Origin: Cyclobacteriaceae bacterium
Lineage (GTDB): Bacteria > Bacteroidota > Bacteroidia > Cytophagales > Cyclobacteriaceae
DNA: 22,498 nt
Assembly (NCBI GenBank): GCA_021648745.1
Contig: JAKISE010000048.1
Span: 1 to 22,498 of the forward strand
Reading direction: 5' to 3'
The notes beneath the pieces were generated by a model, which did no database searches, was not told where the DNA came from, and saw only the letters and a list, made by a program, of their open reading frames with translations. A program made the translations under genes and the position numbers. Within the stretch, counting starts at the first letter, position 1. Each line of letters opens with the position of its first letter. This document shows positions 1 to 7,439 of the stretch, one piece after another.

Positions 1-94
1 ATTGTTTCATCATATCTACCAATTCCGGTGTTGGTCTAGACAGAGCTTCTTCTAATTCCGCCTCGCCAGTAAAATATTTAGGGTAATTTTTCAT
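1..94 (-). CDS. N-terminus of a probable NAD-dependent epimerase/dehydrogenase-like protein (partial)
   Basis: An ATG at 94-92 opens a minus-strand frame that runs without a stop to the window edge, giving 31 residues beginning MKNYPKYFTGEAELEEAL and continuing SRPTPELVDMMKQ. The start overlaps the upstream M20 gene by one base (TAATG), which suggests translational coupling and co-expression. The pattern E-E-A-L-S-x-P-T-P-x-L-V-x-M-M resembles, from memory, the N-terminus of a family of NAD-dependent epimerase/dehydratase proteins, where a Rossmann GxGGxMG motif follows soon after. That motif would lie outside the window, so the function is tentative, but the existence of the gene is well supported by the coupling. 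Confidence 0.5.
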   Translation of the reverse strand, partial: MKNYPKYFTGEAELEEALSRPTPELVDMMKQ

Positions 95-1215
95 TAAGGT
101 ATATTCCCGTTTTTAGTAATTATTTCTTTATAAAGCATAACCGCTTCTTTTATTTTATTAATATAACAGTATTCATCTGTTTGATGTGCCAGGCTCAATT
201 CTCCAGGGCCTAAAATTATCGTAGGAGCATTATTTAGTGCTGGGGTAAATACAGACGCATCCGTAAGATATGGGGCAGCTTTCCTTACTCCTTCGAGGTG
301 TGGGTTAAACTGGCATACCTCAAAAACAATTTTTACAAATGGATTATCTTCAGGGGTAGAAATGGCATTAAGGTTTACCATCTGTTCTATCGAAACTTCT
401 GCACCCAGTTGTTGTTTTATTTTCTTCAAAACAATATGATTGTCCATTTCTGTAGTAGAACGAACGTCAATTGTAAACTCCGCTTTATCAGGTACGGAGT
501 TTAAATTCAGCCCTCCAATAATTTTACCTACATTAGCAGTAGGGTACCCAAGCAGTGGGTCTATAGGGGCATTAAATTCAAAACCTTCTATTTTGATTAT
601 TGCCCTTGCTGCTTTATAAATTGCGTTATCGCCCAACTCAGGCATTGATGAATGAGCTGTAACACCAGTGGTTTTTGCTGTTATATATAAACCCCCTTTA
701 TGCCCAATAAAAGGCACGTTTCCTGTTGGTTCGCCTACAATAATGGCACTTGCCTCTCCAATTTTATACCCACTGTCACAAAGATGCTTTGCTCCCTGGC
801 AACCCAATTCTTCGTTGGCTGTTAGTATTAATTTAATCCCACCTGTTGGAGTTACCCCTTCAAAACTTTCTATTGCCGCCACTACCATAGCTGCCACCCC
901 CCCTTTCATATCTGTGGATCCGCGCCCGTAGAGTTTACCCTCTATTATTTCGGCCGCAAACGGATCAACACTCCATGCTTTAGCACCCAACGGTACCACA
1001 TCCAAATGGCCTGTCAATACTATTGGAGGTACGCCCTTTAACAATCCTTTGGTTGCAATTACATTCAATCGGCCTTCGGCATATTTAGGATAGTCAACTG
1101 CGAAACCCTGTTTAGCAAGGATAACCCCAACAAATTTGGCTAAGCCCTCTTCGTTACCAGGTGGATTAATGGTATTGAATTGTATTAATTTTTGTGCTAA
1201 TTTAATGACATCCAT
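94..1215 (-). CDS. M20-family metallohydrolase (ArgE/DapE-type deacylase or peptidase)
   Basis: This 373-residue cytoplasmic protein without a signal peptide has the full di-zinc M20 ligand set. H70 lies in TGHLDVVP, D102 in GRGSTDMKGG, the E135-E136 pair in TANEELG, E162 in GEPT, and H344 in LSLAHQTDE near the C-terminus. The dimerisation-domain insert lies roughly at residues 175-285. Length matches ArgE/DapE-like deacylases, which hydrolyse N-acyl amino acids or related amides. The substrate cannot be set from sequence; an N-acyl group or peptide from the glycan is possible but only inferred from the locus. The stop overlaps the next gene's start by one base. Element MITE1 (1247-1459) lies 31 bp upstream of the start and now separates this gene from its former upstream neighbour. 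Confidence 0.88.
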   Translation of the reverse strand: MDVIKLAQKLIQFNTINPPGNEEGLAKFVGVILAKQGFAVDYPKYAEGRLNVIATKGLLKGVPPIVLTGHLDVVPLGAKAWSVDPFAAEIIEGKLYGRGSTDMKGGVAAMVVAAIESFEGVTPTGGIKLILTANEELGCQGAKHLCDSGYKIGEASAIIVGEPTGNVPFIGHKGGLYITAKTTGVTAHSSMPELGDNAIYKAARAIIKIEGFEFNAPIDPLLGYPTANVGKIIGGLNLNSVPDKAEFTIDVRSTTEMDNHIVLKKIKQQLGAEVSIEQMVNLNAISTPEDNPFVKIVFEVCQFNPHLEGVRKAAPYLTDASVFTPALNNAPTIILGPGELSLAHQTDEYCYINKIKEAVMLYKEIITKNGNIP

Positions 1216-1246
1216 TGGTGGGTAAATTATCTGTTTATTGCACTTA

Positions 1247-1459
1247 GTGTTTGTTCAATAATAAACTATACTTAGTCTCTTTCTTTTGTCTACTAATATT
1301 GCCTGTCTGCACGTAGCCGTTTTCAGCCTACCTAGCCTTGCTACTTTGGCGAAGTATGCTCGACAAAGGCAGGTACAACTTCGGCAGGCGGGTGTTTTAT
1401 GCCTTCTTAGTGAACAACATAAATTGCCTATTCTATACACTTTATTATTGAACAGACCC
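1247..1459. mobile_element. MITE1: 213-bp non-autonomous element with TTA target duplication
   Basis: The termini are inverted repeats: 1247-1265 (gtgtttgttcaataataaa) against the reverse complement of 1441-1459 (GGGTCTGTTCAATAATAAA), 17 of 19 matching. TTA flanks both sides (1244-1246 and 1460-1462), as expected for a 3-bp target duplication. There is no credible coding sequence inside. The GGGTCTGTT terminus is shared with MITE2 at 9586-9743, and the two interiors also share a stretch around gccttnttnntgaacaa. Ends of this kind with TNA targets recall IS5/IS1031-like transposons; that assignment is inference. The right-hand TTA is, on the minus strand, the TAA stop codon of the CBM9-like gene, so the insertion left that protein unchanged. 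Confidence 0.78.
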
Positions 1460-2188
1460 TTACTCAAATATCAATGTACCAAAATTTTGAATCTCATGAA
1501 AACTGCTATTTATTTTTTTCCACGACCAGTACATTCCTTTTTTATTCACGTAATCCATTCGGTACATATTGGCTTTCCATTCGGCACCTGATATGGGTGG
1601 CATTTGCCCTATTGGCAAAAGCAATGAGAAAGGAATAAAAAAATCACCTGTCCAGCTTTTAATGCTTGCCCCACTTTTTTTGCTTCCTCCCTGTACTGCG
1701 GTTTGGTGTAAAATAGCCCTGTCGTCTTCATAAAACCATGGTTGCCACCTATGCCGCTGTCCTTCTATATTCATCACCATCAAGGGCAGTTCATAATTAA
1801 GTGGAGATAACTCATATTCAAAATATACTTCTTTTGTTGTATCAGCCCATAGAAAAACCTCCACCACGTCTTCTTTCCACAGGTGTTTGTTGTCGGCTAA
1901 AATAGAGGCATCTAAACTTGCGTCTTCGTTGTAGAATAAAAAATAAATACCCTTTTCAGAATAAAGCACTTTAAACTTTGTTTCCATAGGACTACTCTGA
2001 TTGGCTTGTTGCGTAATACTGACCCAATTTGCTTCCTCCCACTTGCTGCTGCTTCCGTCTCCAGACAATTCAAAATCGGTCGTTGCTTTTACTAGAACAG
2101 AGCTGTTATCATCAGCCTTAACTTTTTGGGCTAAGCCAGTTGTTAAAAGCGAAAGGTGGAAAATTAATAGCAAAAATATTTTCTTCAT
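1460..2188 (-). CDS. Secreted CBM9-like carbohydrate-binding protein
   Basis: The protein has 242 residues from the ATG at 2188. The frame stays open upstream to 2215, but the later start is preferred because it puts a classical signal peptide (MKKIFLLLIFHLSLLTTGLAQ region) at the N-terminus. The rest resembles the carbohydrate-binding module family 9-like domain common in Bacteroidetes: a W-x-x-A-x-W start to the fold, then VLYSEKGIYFLFYNED, the LWKEDVVEVFLWAD core and the YFEYELSPLN segment. These proteins are exported and presumed to bind sugars or to be accessory to glycan breakdown. It follows the aldolase after about 200 bp. Its stop codon coincides with the TTA duplication of MITE1. 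No catalytic motif is seen. Confidence 0.78.
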   Translation of the reverse strand: MKKIFLLLIFHLSLLTTGLAQKVKADDNSSVLVKATTDFELSGDGSSSKWEEANWVSITQQANQSSPMETKFKVLYSEKGIYFLFYNEDASLDASILADNKHLWKEDVVEVFLWADTTKEVYFEYELSPLNYELPLMVMNIEGQRHRWQPWFYEDDRAILHQTAVQGGSKKSGASIKSWTGDFFIPFSLLLPIGQMPPISGAEWKANMYRMDYVNKKGMYWSWKKINSSFHEIQNFGTLIFE

Positions 2189-2388
2189 TTTAGTGTGTTT
2201 CCTATTCCTTATCAAATCATATCATATCTCGTAGCTTTAACTTTTATGCTGATAAACAAACTAATTCTGCTTGTTTATAAAAACACTCCTTTTTTCCTTA
2301 TTGCATAAGAGGTCAATGTTTTTTTGCTAAAACCTGAACCCGATTAAAAGTAACTTGGAGAAAAAAGTAGTTACACAAGAGACAAGCC

Positions 2389-3213
2389 TTATTTGCCGTT
2401 TTTAACTATCTCTAGCTTTTCTATAACCAGTTCGGTTACCCGTTTGGTTGCTACCGGAAAAACTTTTCTTAAATCAATTTCATTATTATTTAAGAATTCA
2501 TTCTTAAGGGTTTTCATAAACATATTTTTAATTTCTGTGGCCAGATTAATTTTGCAAATACCTCTGTCAATTGCTTGTTGCAAGCTTGCTCCTGGTATTC
2601 CAGAACCTCCATGCAAAACCAGTGCAGCATTGGTTATTTCGGCTATTTCAGAAAGTCTTTCCAAATCGAGTTTGGGCTCTTTATCGTAAAAACCATGGGC
2701 TGTGCCAATAGCTACGGCCAAGGCATTTACCCCTGTTTCTTCTACAAATAATTTTGCTTCTTTGGGTTGGGTAAAACCACTGCCATCTTTTTCTTGCCCT
2801 AGCTTAGCTATATAGCCCAGTTCCGCTTCTACATTAGCATTATAGTTTTCTGCCAGTTTTACTACCTTAGAGGTTACCGCAATATTATCTTTAAACGGCT
2901 GTTCACTAGCATCAATCATAACCGAATCAAAACCTATGTCTAAGCAGCGGGCAGCCAGTTCATAGGAATTGCCATGATCCAAGTGAATCCATCCTTCAAC
3001 ACCGTTATGATTTAACATAGTTCTGGCCAAGTTATAGGCTACTGGTAGGCTCATATAATCTATCGAGCTTTGGGTCAGTTGCAGAATAATGGATTGATTG
3101 GTTGCTTTTGCTGCCTGCAAAACACCTTCTAATGTTTCAAAATTATAAAAATTGGTTGCTAACAGTGCTTTACCGTTGTTTCTTAGCTCTATAAATTTTT
3201 CTTGTAATTTCAT
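2389..3213 (-). CDS. Class II (zinc) sugar-bisphosphate aldolase, GatY/KbaY/Fba type
   Basis: This 274-residue cytoplasmic enzyme should cleave a ketose 1,6-bisphosphate (tagatose- or fructose-1,6-bisphosphate) to DHAP and glyceraldehyde-3-phosphate. The signature HLDHG carries the catalytic D79 and zinc ligand H80. Further zinc ligands are H173 in GTAHGFY and H201 in LHGGSGIP, and the 28-residue gap between them equals that in GatY. E132 in EAELGYI and NLATEIKN, the phosphate-binding end, are also present. It lies 58 bp behind a PfkB-type kinase and downstream of an AgaS-type isomerase. That context favours tagatose-1,6-bisphosphate as substrate, although fructose-1,6-bisphosphate cannot be excluded. 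The gene is intact, unlike the outer-membrane and enzyme genes of the same locus. Confidence 0.9.
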   Translation of the reverse strand: MKLQEKFIELRNNGKALLATNFYNFETLEGVLQAAKATNQSIILQLTQSSIDYMSLPVAYNLARTMLNHNGVEGWIHLDHGNSYELAARCLDIGFDSVMIDASEQPFKDNIAVTSKVVKLAENYNANVEAELGYIAKLGQEKDGSGFTQPKEAKLFVEETGVNALAVAIGTAHGFYDKEPKLDLERLSEIAEITNAALVLHGGSGIPGASLQQAIDRGICKINLATEIKNMFMKTLKNEFLNNNEIDLRKVFPVATKRVTELVIEKLEIVKNGK

Positions 3214-3271
3214 TATTAATTGTTAATTGCTGTTGGTGGGCATGTCGGCCGCTAATGTGTTTCCTAAAGCA

Positions 3272-4219
3272 CTATTCAGTATAATTAAATTTTTGTTTGG
3301 CAATTTTCATAATACTATCATTGTCTGTAAACGCCCGAGTGCCACCTGATTTGGTAGTAGAAACAGCTCCGGTTAAATTTGCAAATACTTGGCATTTTTC
3401 CGGGGTGTTCCCATGTATAAATTTAAAGATAAAGCCTGCATTAAAACTATCACCTGCACCTATGGTGTCAACAACATTTTTATTAAGAAAAGGAGCTTGT
3501 ACCACTTCTTTATCTTCATAGCAAAGTATAGAGCCTTTAACACCTCTTTTTACAATAAGGTATTTGCTCAGATTTTTGGTTTTATTAATGGCTGAGCTTA
3601 GGTTAGCCTGACCTGTTAAATTAAGCAGTTCTACTTCGTTTGGTATAAAAACATCTACAAAGGGAAGTACCTTTTTCAAATCGAGATTCCATTTTTCAAA
3701 TGGATCCCACTGTACATCCAGAGAAGTTGATAAGCCTGCTTGTTTTGCTTTTTTAAATAAAGTGTCTAGAGAGTTTTTGAACCCTGGCTGAAAAAAGTAC
3801 GAAGAGAAATGTAAATGTTTCGCCTGCTTTAATTTTTTGCTGTCAATATCGTTTATACTCAAATGCGACATGGCTCCTTGATGAGTTACCATTGCCCTGT
3901 CTTCGCCATAACTTAATGCTATAGTAGCCCCAGTTTTTAGGTTGTCATCAATAATTATCAGCGAAGTGTCCACGCCTTTATCCTTTAATTGGTCGATTAT
4001 AAACCTACCAAAAATATCGTTGCCTAGCTTACCAATAAAAGCCACCTTTAACCCTAGCGAACTTAGGTTACTGGCACAAATTGCCGAAGAGCTACCCAGT
4101 GTTAAGGTCATTTTATCCGCAAGAATTTCCTTGCCTACCTCCGGAAAGCCTTCTATTTGATTTAGAATTAAATCAATATTAAGCTCACCAATAACGATTA
4201 CATCAAACTTAGTTTCCAC
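3272..4219 (-). CDS. PfkB-family sugar kinase (probable tagatose-6-phosphate or related kinase)
   Basis: The 315-residue protein is a complete ribokinase/PfkB-family member. The N-terminal GELNIDLI strand and the GSSSAICASNLSSLG substrate-binding motif (about residues 42-56) are present, followed by GKLGNDIFG. The C-terminal signature DTIGAGDSFNAGF holds the anion hole and the catalytic base D257. Family members phosphorylate sugars, sugar phosphates or nucleosides with ATP. Being placed between an AgaS-type isomerase and a class II aldolase suggests phosphorylation of tagatose-6-phosphate to the 1,6-bisphosphate; this is inferred from position, because PfkB substrate specificity is not readable from motifs. 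It is separated from agaS by 160 bp and from the aldolase by 58 bp, consistent with one transcript. Confidence 0.87.
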   Translation of the reverse strand: METKFDVIVIGELNIDLILNQIEGFPEVGKEILADKMTLTLGSSSAICASNLSSLGLKVAFIGKLGNDIFGRFIIDQLKDKGVDTSLIIIDDNLKTGATIALSYGEDRAMVTHQGAMSHLSINDIDSKKLKQAKHLHFSSYFFQPGFKNSLDTLFKKAKQAGLSTSLDVQWDPFEKWNLDLKKVLPFVDVFIPNEVELLNLTGQANLSSAINKTKNLSKYLIVKRGVKGSILCYEDKEVVQAPFLNKNVVDTIGAGDSFNAGFIFKFIHGNTPEKCQVFANLTGAVSTTKSGGTRAFTDNDSIMKIAKQKFNYTE

Positions 4220-4379
4220 TTATATTTATTTTATAATCAGCCAATTACTGTCATTTCACACTCTGGCAATCTGTTAGTATTTCTATTTTGCTCATAATAA
4301 TACATCAACCTTAACAAGGTTATCAATAAACAGGAAGGCAACAAACACATAAAACTATTAGTGGTTGCCGGAATTAGGG

Positions 4380-5537
4380 TTATTCATGAGAATAAATATT
4401 AACCCCTTTAACAACCCTGTTGATAGAATTACTAACAGAAGGCGAATCTGGAGATAAGCCTAAATTTATAGATTTATACAACCCTAGCATTTGAGCAGGA
4501 AGCACACTACACACAGCAAAATACTCTTCAGGAATGCTATTTGAAGAAGACACCTCAATTGACAGGTCTAAATTAATTTTGTCTTTATTTTTAATAGCCT
4601 CTCCAATACCAATTTCATACATTCTTTCTTTGGGCTCGTTAATTGACCGTACAAGATCCATCTCGTATTGGTTTACGAAGTTATCTCTTGAAAACAAATA
4701 AACAACTAAAGTTGATTTATCAATTACTGCCTTTGGCCCATGCCTTAAGCCCAAAAACGAATCGTATTTACAAACCACTTGTCCGTCTGTTAATTCTTGC
4801 ACTTTTAACTGCGACTCTCTGGCAATTCCTTTTAATGGTCCTGAGCCAAGAAAAACGACACGCTTAAAATCAAAAGCCGCAACATCCTTTATCCTTTGTC
4901 TATATTTAGCAAGAATTTTTTCCCCGTAAGCCGCTAGTTTGTCAACATACACTTTATTTCTGCTAAAATTATCCAAATCGGATATTAAAACACCTGCCAG
5001 CAACATGGTTGTAAAGGAGCCAGTCATTGCCAAAGCCTTGTCGTTTGCAGCTTCGGGCATAAATAGCACATAGGCATTTTTCCTATTTCCATGTTTGGCG
5101 AGCTTGCCCTCGGGATTACAGGTAATAATAAGATGAAATAATGCTTCGCAGCAATCATCTGCCAACTCAACTGCTGCTACGCTTTCGGGGCTATCGCCAG
5201 AGCGGGCAAACGAAACCAGTAAAGTGGGTTTATCTTTATGTAAATAATCTTTTGGGTTCAGAATTAAATCGGTTGTTGCAACGGCTTCGGTTGTTTTGCC
5301 GGTTTGTCGTTGAAAACCTTTATGCAAAACATCACCTATATATGCAGAAGTACCAGCCCCTGTAAAAATTACTCTTAAATCTTCAAAACCAAGTACCTTG
5401 TTTACAAAGGCAGTTAATTCGGTTAATTCATTTTCTAAAATATGGTATGTGTCCCGCCATAACACAGGCTGAACTTCAATTTCTCTGGCAGTATAGCTTG
5501 TATTTTTACCAGAATTACTATCCGATTCGTTTTTCAA
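4380..5537 (-). CDS. agaS: AgaS-type sugar-phosphate isomerase/deaminase (double SIS domain)
   Basis: The protein has 385 residues, the usual AgaS length. The first SIS domain begins RVIFTGAGTSAYIGD (about residues 55-69) and has SFARSGDSPES (109-119) for phosphate binding. A second SIS domain starts near VVFLGSGPLKGIARES and includes the FLGLRHGPKAVI segment typical of this family. AgaS acts on galactosamine-6-phosphate, releasing ammonia to give tagatose-6-phosphate. The kinase and aldolase that follow would complete the tagatose route to triose phosphates. This is the strongest indication that the locus targets N-acetylgalactosamine or galactosamine. No dedicated deacetylase of the NagA type is seen in the window. 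A Bacteroidetes-type promoter lies immediately upstream. Confidence 0.9.
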   Translation of the reverse strand: MKNESDSNSGKNTSYTAREIEVQPVLWRDTYHILENELTELTAFVNKVLGFEDLRVIFTGAGTSAYIGDVLHKGFQRQTGKTTEAVATTDLILNPKDYLHKDKPTLLVSFARSGDSPESVAAVELADDCCEALFHLIITCNPEGKLAKHGNRKNAYVLFMPEAANDKALAMTGSFTTMLLAGVLISDLDNFSRNKVYVDKLAAYGEKILAKYRQRIKDVAAFDFKRVVFLGSGPLKGIARESQLKVQELTDGQVVCKYDSFLGLRHGPKAVIDKSTLVVYLFSRDNFVNQYEMDLVRSINEPKERMYEIGIGEAIKNKDKINLDLSIEVSSSNSIPEEYFAVCSVLPAQMLGLYKSINLGLSPDSPSVSNSINRVVKGVNIYSHE

Positions 5538-5560
5538 TTTATAGCTTTTAATTAGTTATA

Positions 5561-5594
5561 CAAATTTAAAAAAATATGCTTTCAGACCACCAAA
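5561..5594 (-). promoter_or_regulatory. Candidate Bacteroidetes sigma-ABfr-type promoter for agaS
   Basis: On the minus strand a -7 element TAAATTTG (plus 5561-5568) fits TAnnTTTG, and a -33 TTTG (plus 5591-5594, read as CAAA) lies 22 bp upstream of it. The -7 element is 24 bp from the agaS start codon. Spacing is slightly long but acceptable. It would drive agaS, the kinase and the aldolase independently of the damaged genes upstream. Confidence 0.45.
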
Positions 5595-6017
5595 TAAAGG
5601 TTTTTTGCAATAAAGTTGCCTTAAATTGCAGATTGTGTTCAGTCATAATCAACAGTTATCAGATATTATTTTCGTTATCTTATCTTTAACCATATTAATT
5701 AAATTTACACAACAATAATAACTTTTTTTGTAAGCTAATGAAAGTTATTATAGATTTTTGAATTACATAACGTTTTATTATCTTCTTTATTTGTTAACTG
5801 ACCTTATGCAAAACAAAACAAATATGGTCATTACAAGGGTGGAATTTTTTGAAATCATATGCTAACGAAGGAAGCATCTTCTAAAGCTTGATGAGAGTGT
5901 AGAACTGTGGTGTAGAGGATTCTTCGGCTTATGGCCTCAGAATGAAAAAGAAGAAAGTGAATTAAGCCAAAGCGTAAACATGCTCAGAAAGAACAACAGC
6001 AGGTTTTCTCCCTCTGA

Positions 6018-6030
6018 TAACCTGAGTTCG
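6018..6030. repeat. Orphan terminus resembling the 261-bp element's inverted repeat
   Basis: Thirteen bases, taacctgagttcg, match the outer end of the elements at 10213 and 12081. The following bases (ggataagga) diverge from the elements' acctaagga but keep a similar pattern. No partner terminus is seen nearby. It may be the relic end of a related insertion sequence, or chance. Confidence 0.3.
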
Positions 6031-6061
6031 GGATAAGGAAAAACTATCGTAAAAGTTACTC

Positions 6062-7170
6062 CTAAATTTTTATAAACACTTTTTTTCGGTACATAAGCCA
6101 ACCCAAAAGCCAGCAAATTATACCAAACGACAAGGCATACAGCAACGATCCGTTCATATTGCCTGCTAAAGGTTGATAGTAGTTGGTGTACAACCAGTTA
6201 GTTATAGAAATACTATCTCCGGCAGGGGAATAAGCTAATTTAATACGCAAGGAAATAGCAAGAAAAACTGCAAAAACGTAAATAAATAAAGGGTTCATCC
6301 CAAAAACCTGTAAAGGTTTTGTCCATTTTTTGTACCCTTTTACATCTATAATCCAAAGAAAAGCTCCAAGGAGAAGCATTGCAAAACCACTTGTATAAAC
6401 AACATACGAGCTACTCCATAAAGGTTTGTTTATAGGAAAAAGAAACCCCCAGGATACGCCAATAACAATTCCTAACATACCATAAATAAAAAGCTGCTTT
6501 ATGGCAACATGTATATTTTTTGATAAGTCGATTAGCCTGCCCGTAATATACCCCAACAGCACCCCAGCAATGGAAGGCAAGGTGGCCAGCAATCCTGTTT
6601 GATCAAACAGGATTGCTGGCCACCTTGCATATGATTGGCTCCTAAAACAAACCGATCGTACGTACCTACAAAATTACCTTCCAAAGAATATGGCTCGCTA
6701 CCCCCAAACAAAGCGAGTAATGCCCAATACCCTAACAAAATTACTCCTGTTGCTATTTGCACATACCTATAGCTTAATCCAAGTACAATAAACGCAGTAA
6801 TTCCTTACCCAAGAGCTATTCTGTTCATCACTCCCATAATGCGCAAGTGGCTTATATCAAAACTAAATGAGGCGTATATATTTATAGCCAGCCCAATTAA
6901 AAATATGACCAACGTGCGTCTTAAAATTTTTATGGCCACCAGTTTTGACAGGGTATGATTTGTTTTTTTAAACGAATACCACATGGCAGAACCCATAATA
7001 AACATAAAAAACGGAAACACCAGATCGGTGGGGGTCCAACCATCCCATTTTGCGTGGCGTAATGGGGCATACACATAATCCCAACTGCCAGGATTGGTAA
7101 CTATTATCATTAGGGCAATGGTTAATCCTCGAAAAACATCCAGTGCCAGTAATCTTTTAGGTCTGTTCAT
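6062..7170 (-). pseudogene. HGSNAT-like (DUF5009) membrane acyltransferase, doubly inactivated
   Basis: Three frames in line encode one polytopic protein of about 369 codons. The start is best placed at the ATG at 7170, giving MNRPKRLLALDVFRGL with the conserved RLLALDVFRGLTI opening. The first part ends at a TAA (6807-6805) after GVMNRIALG, and the same frame resumes at once with GITAFIVLGLSYRYV. A TAT-to-TAA change would explain this. The second part runs to GGSEPYSLEGNFVGTYDRFV and LGANHM, then loses frame inside the palindrome at 6577-6628. The third resumes at FDQTGLLATLPSIAGVLLGY and ends at 6062. Relatives are membrane transferases of the heparan-alpha-glucosaminide N-acetyltransferase type, which acetylate amino sugars using acetyl-CoA. 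Here it would probably have served hexosamine processing. The protein is almost certainly not made whole. Confidence 0.85.
6577..6628. repeat. Perfect 52-bp palindrome inside the acyltransferase pseudogene
   Basis: Both arms of 26 bp match without a mismatch around a centre at 6602/6603, with no spacer. On the minus strand the downstream arm encodes conserved family sequence (FDQTGLLATLP). The upstream arm is its exact inverse and replaces the codons expected between NHM and FDQTG. The centre is the native short palindrome TTTGATCAAA. Twenty bases lie between the ATG of NHM and the TTT of FDQTG, one short of seven codons, which explains the frameshift. Confidence 0.95.
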
Positions 7171-7221
7171 TTTCTTTTTTTTATTAGAATATATTTTAGA
7201 GACAGGCACTTATAGGCATAT

Positions 7222-7339
7222 TTAACCACAAAGATCGCTAAGAAGGCGCAAAGGACACAAAGCTTTAAACCTGGATACTATCGTCTGTGGTTGCAACTCT
7301 GCGCTTGCGCTGAAGCTTGAGCGCAAGCGTTGTGGTTAA
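7222..7339. repeat. 118-bp intergenic repeat bounded by ttaaccacaa inverted ends
   Basis: The ends ttaaccacaa (7222-7231) and ttgtggttaa (7330-7339) are exact inverse copies. The interior starts with aagatcgctaagaaggcgcaa, the kind of accacaaag...gcgcaaag stretch seen dispersed in many environmental bacterial genomes. It also has a strong hairpin with a 10-bp stem (7302-7311 with 7320-7329). It has no coding content and lies just upstream of the acyltransferase pseudogene. Confidence 0.5.
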
Positions 7340-7439
7340 TTTTTGCAAATTTGTACTTCTGATGTGATTTAAATTTTAATAATTATTCGTTTGAATTAGT
7401 GTGTTTTATTAACTGTATAATAAGCTTTAGCCTGATTAA

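Larger units (their letters stand above)
5538..6061. other. 524-bp intergenic region
   Basis: No coding sequence is supported here. The part next to agaS is very AT-rich and holds the candidate promoter at 5561-5594. The part from about 5840 to 6060 has a more balanced composition and looks like remnant DNA. It includes taacctgagttcg (6018-6030), identical to the first 13 bases of the terminus of the twin 261-bp elements plus two flanking bases. Confidence 0.6.

Noticed and set aside
1255..1591. Open frames on both strands over 1255-1591
   Set aside because: They lie largely within MITE1, encode low-complexity Arg/Cys-rich sequence with no domain, and do not look like real proteins.
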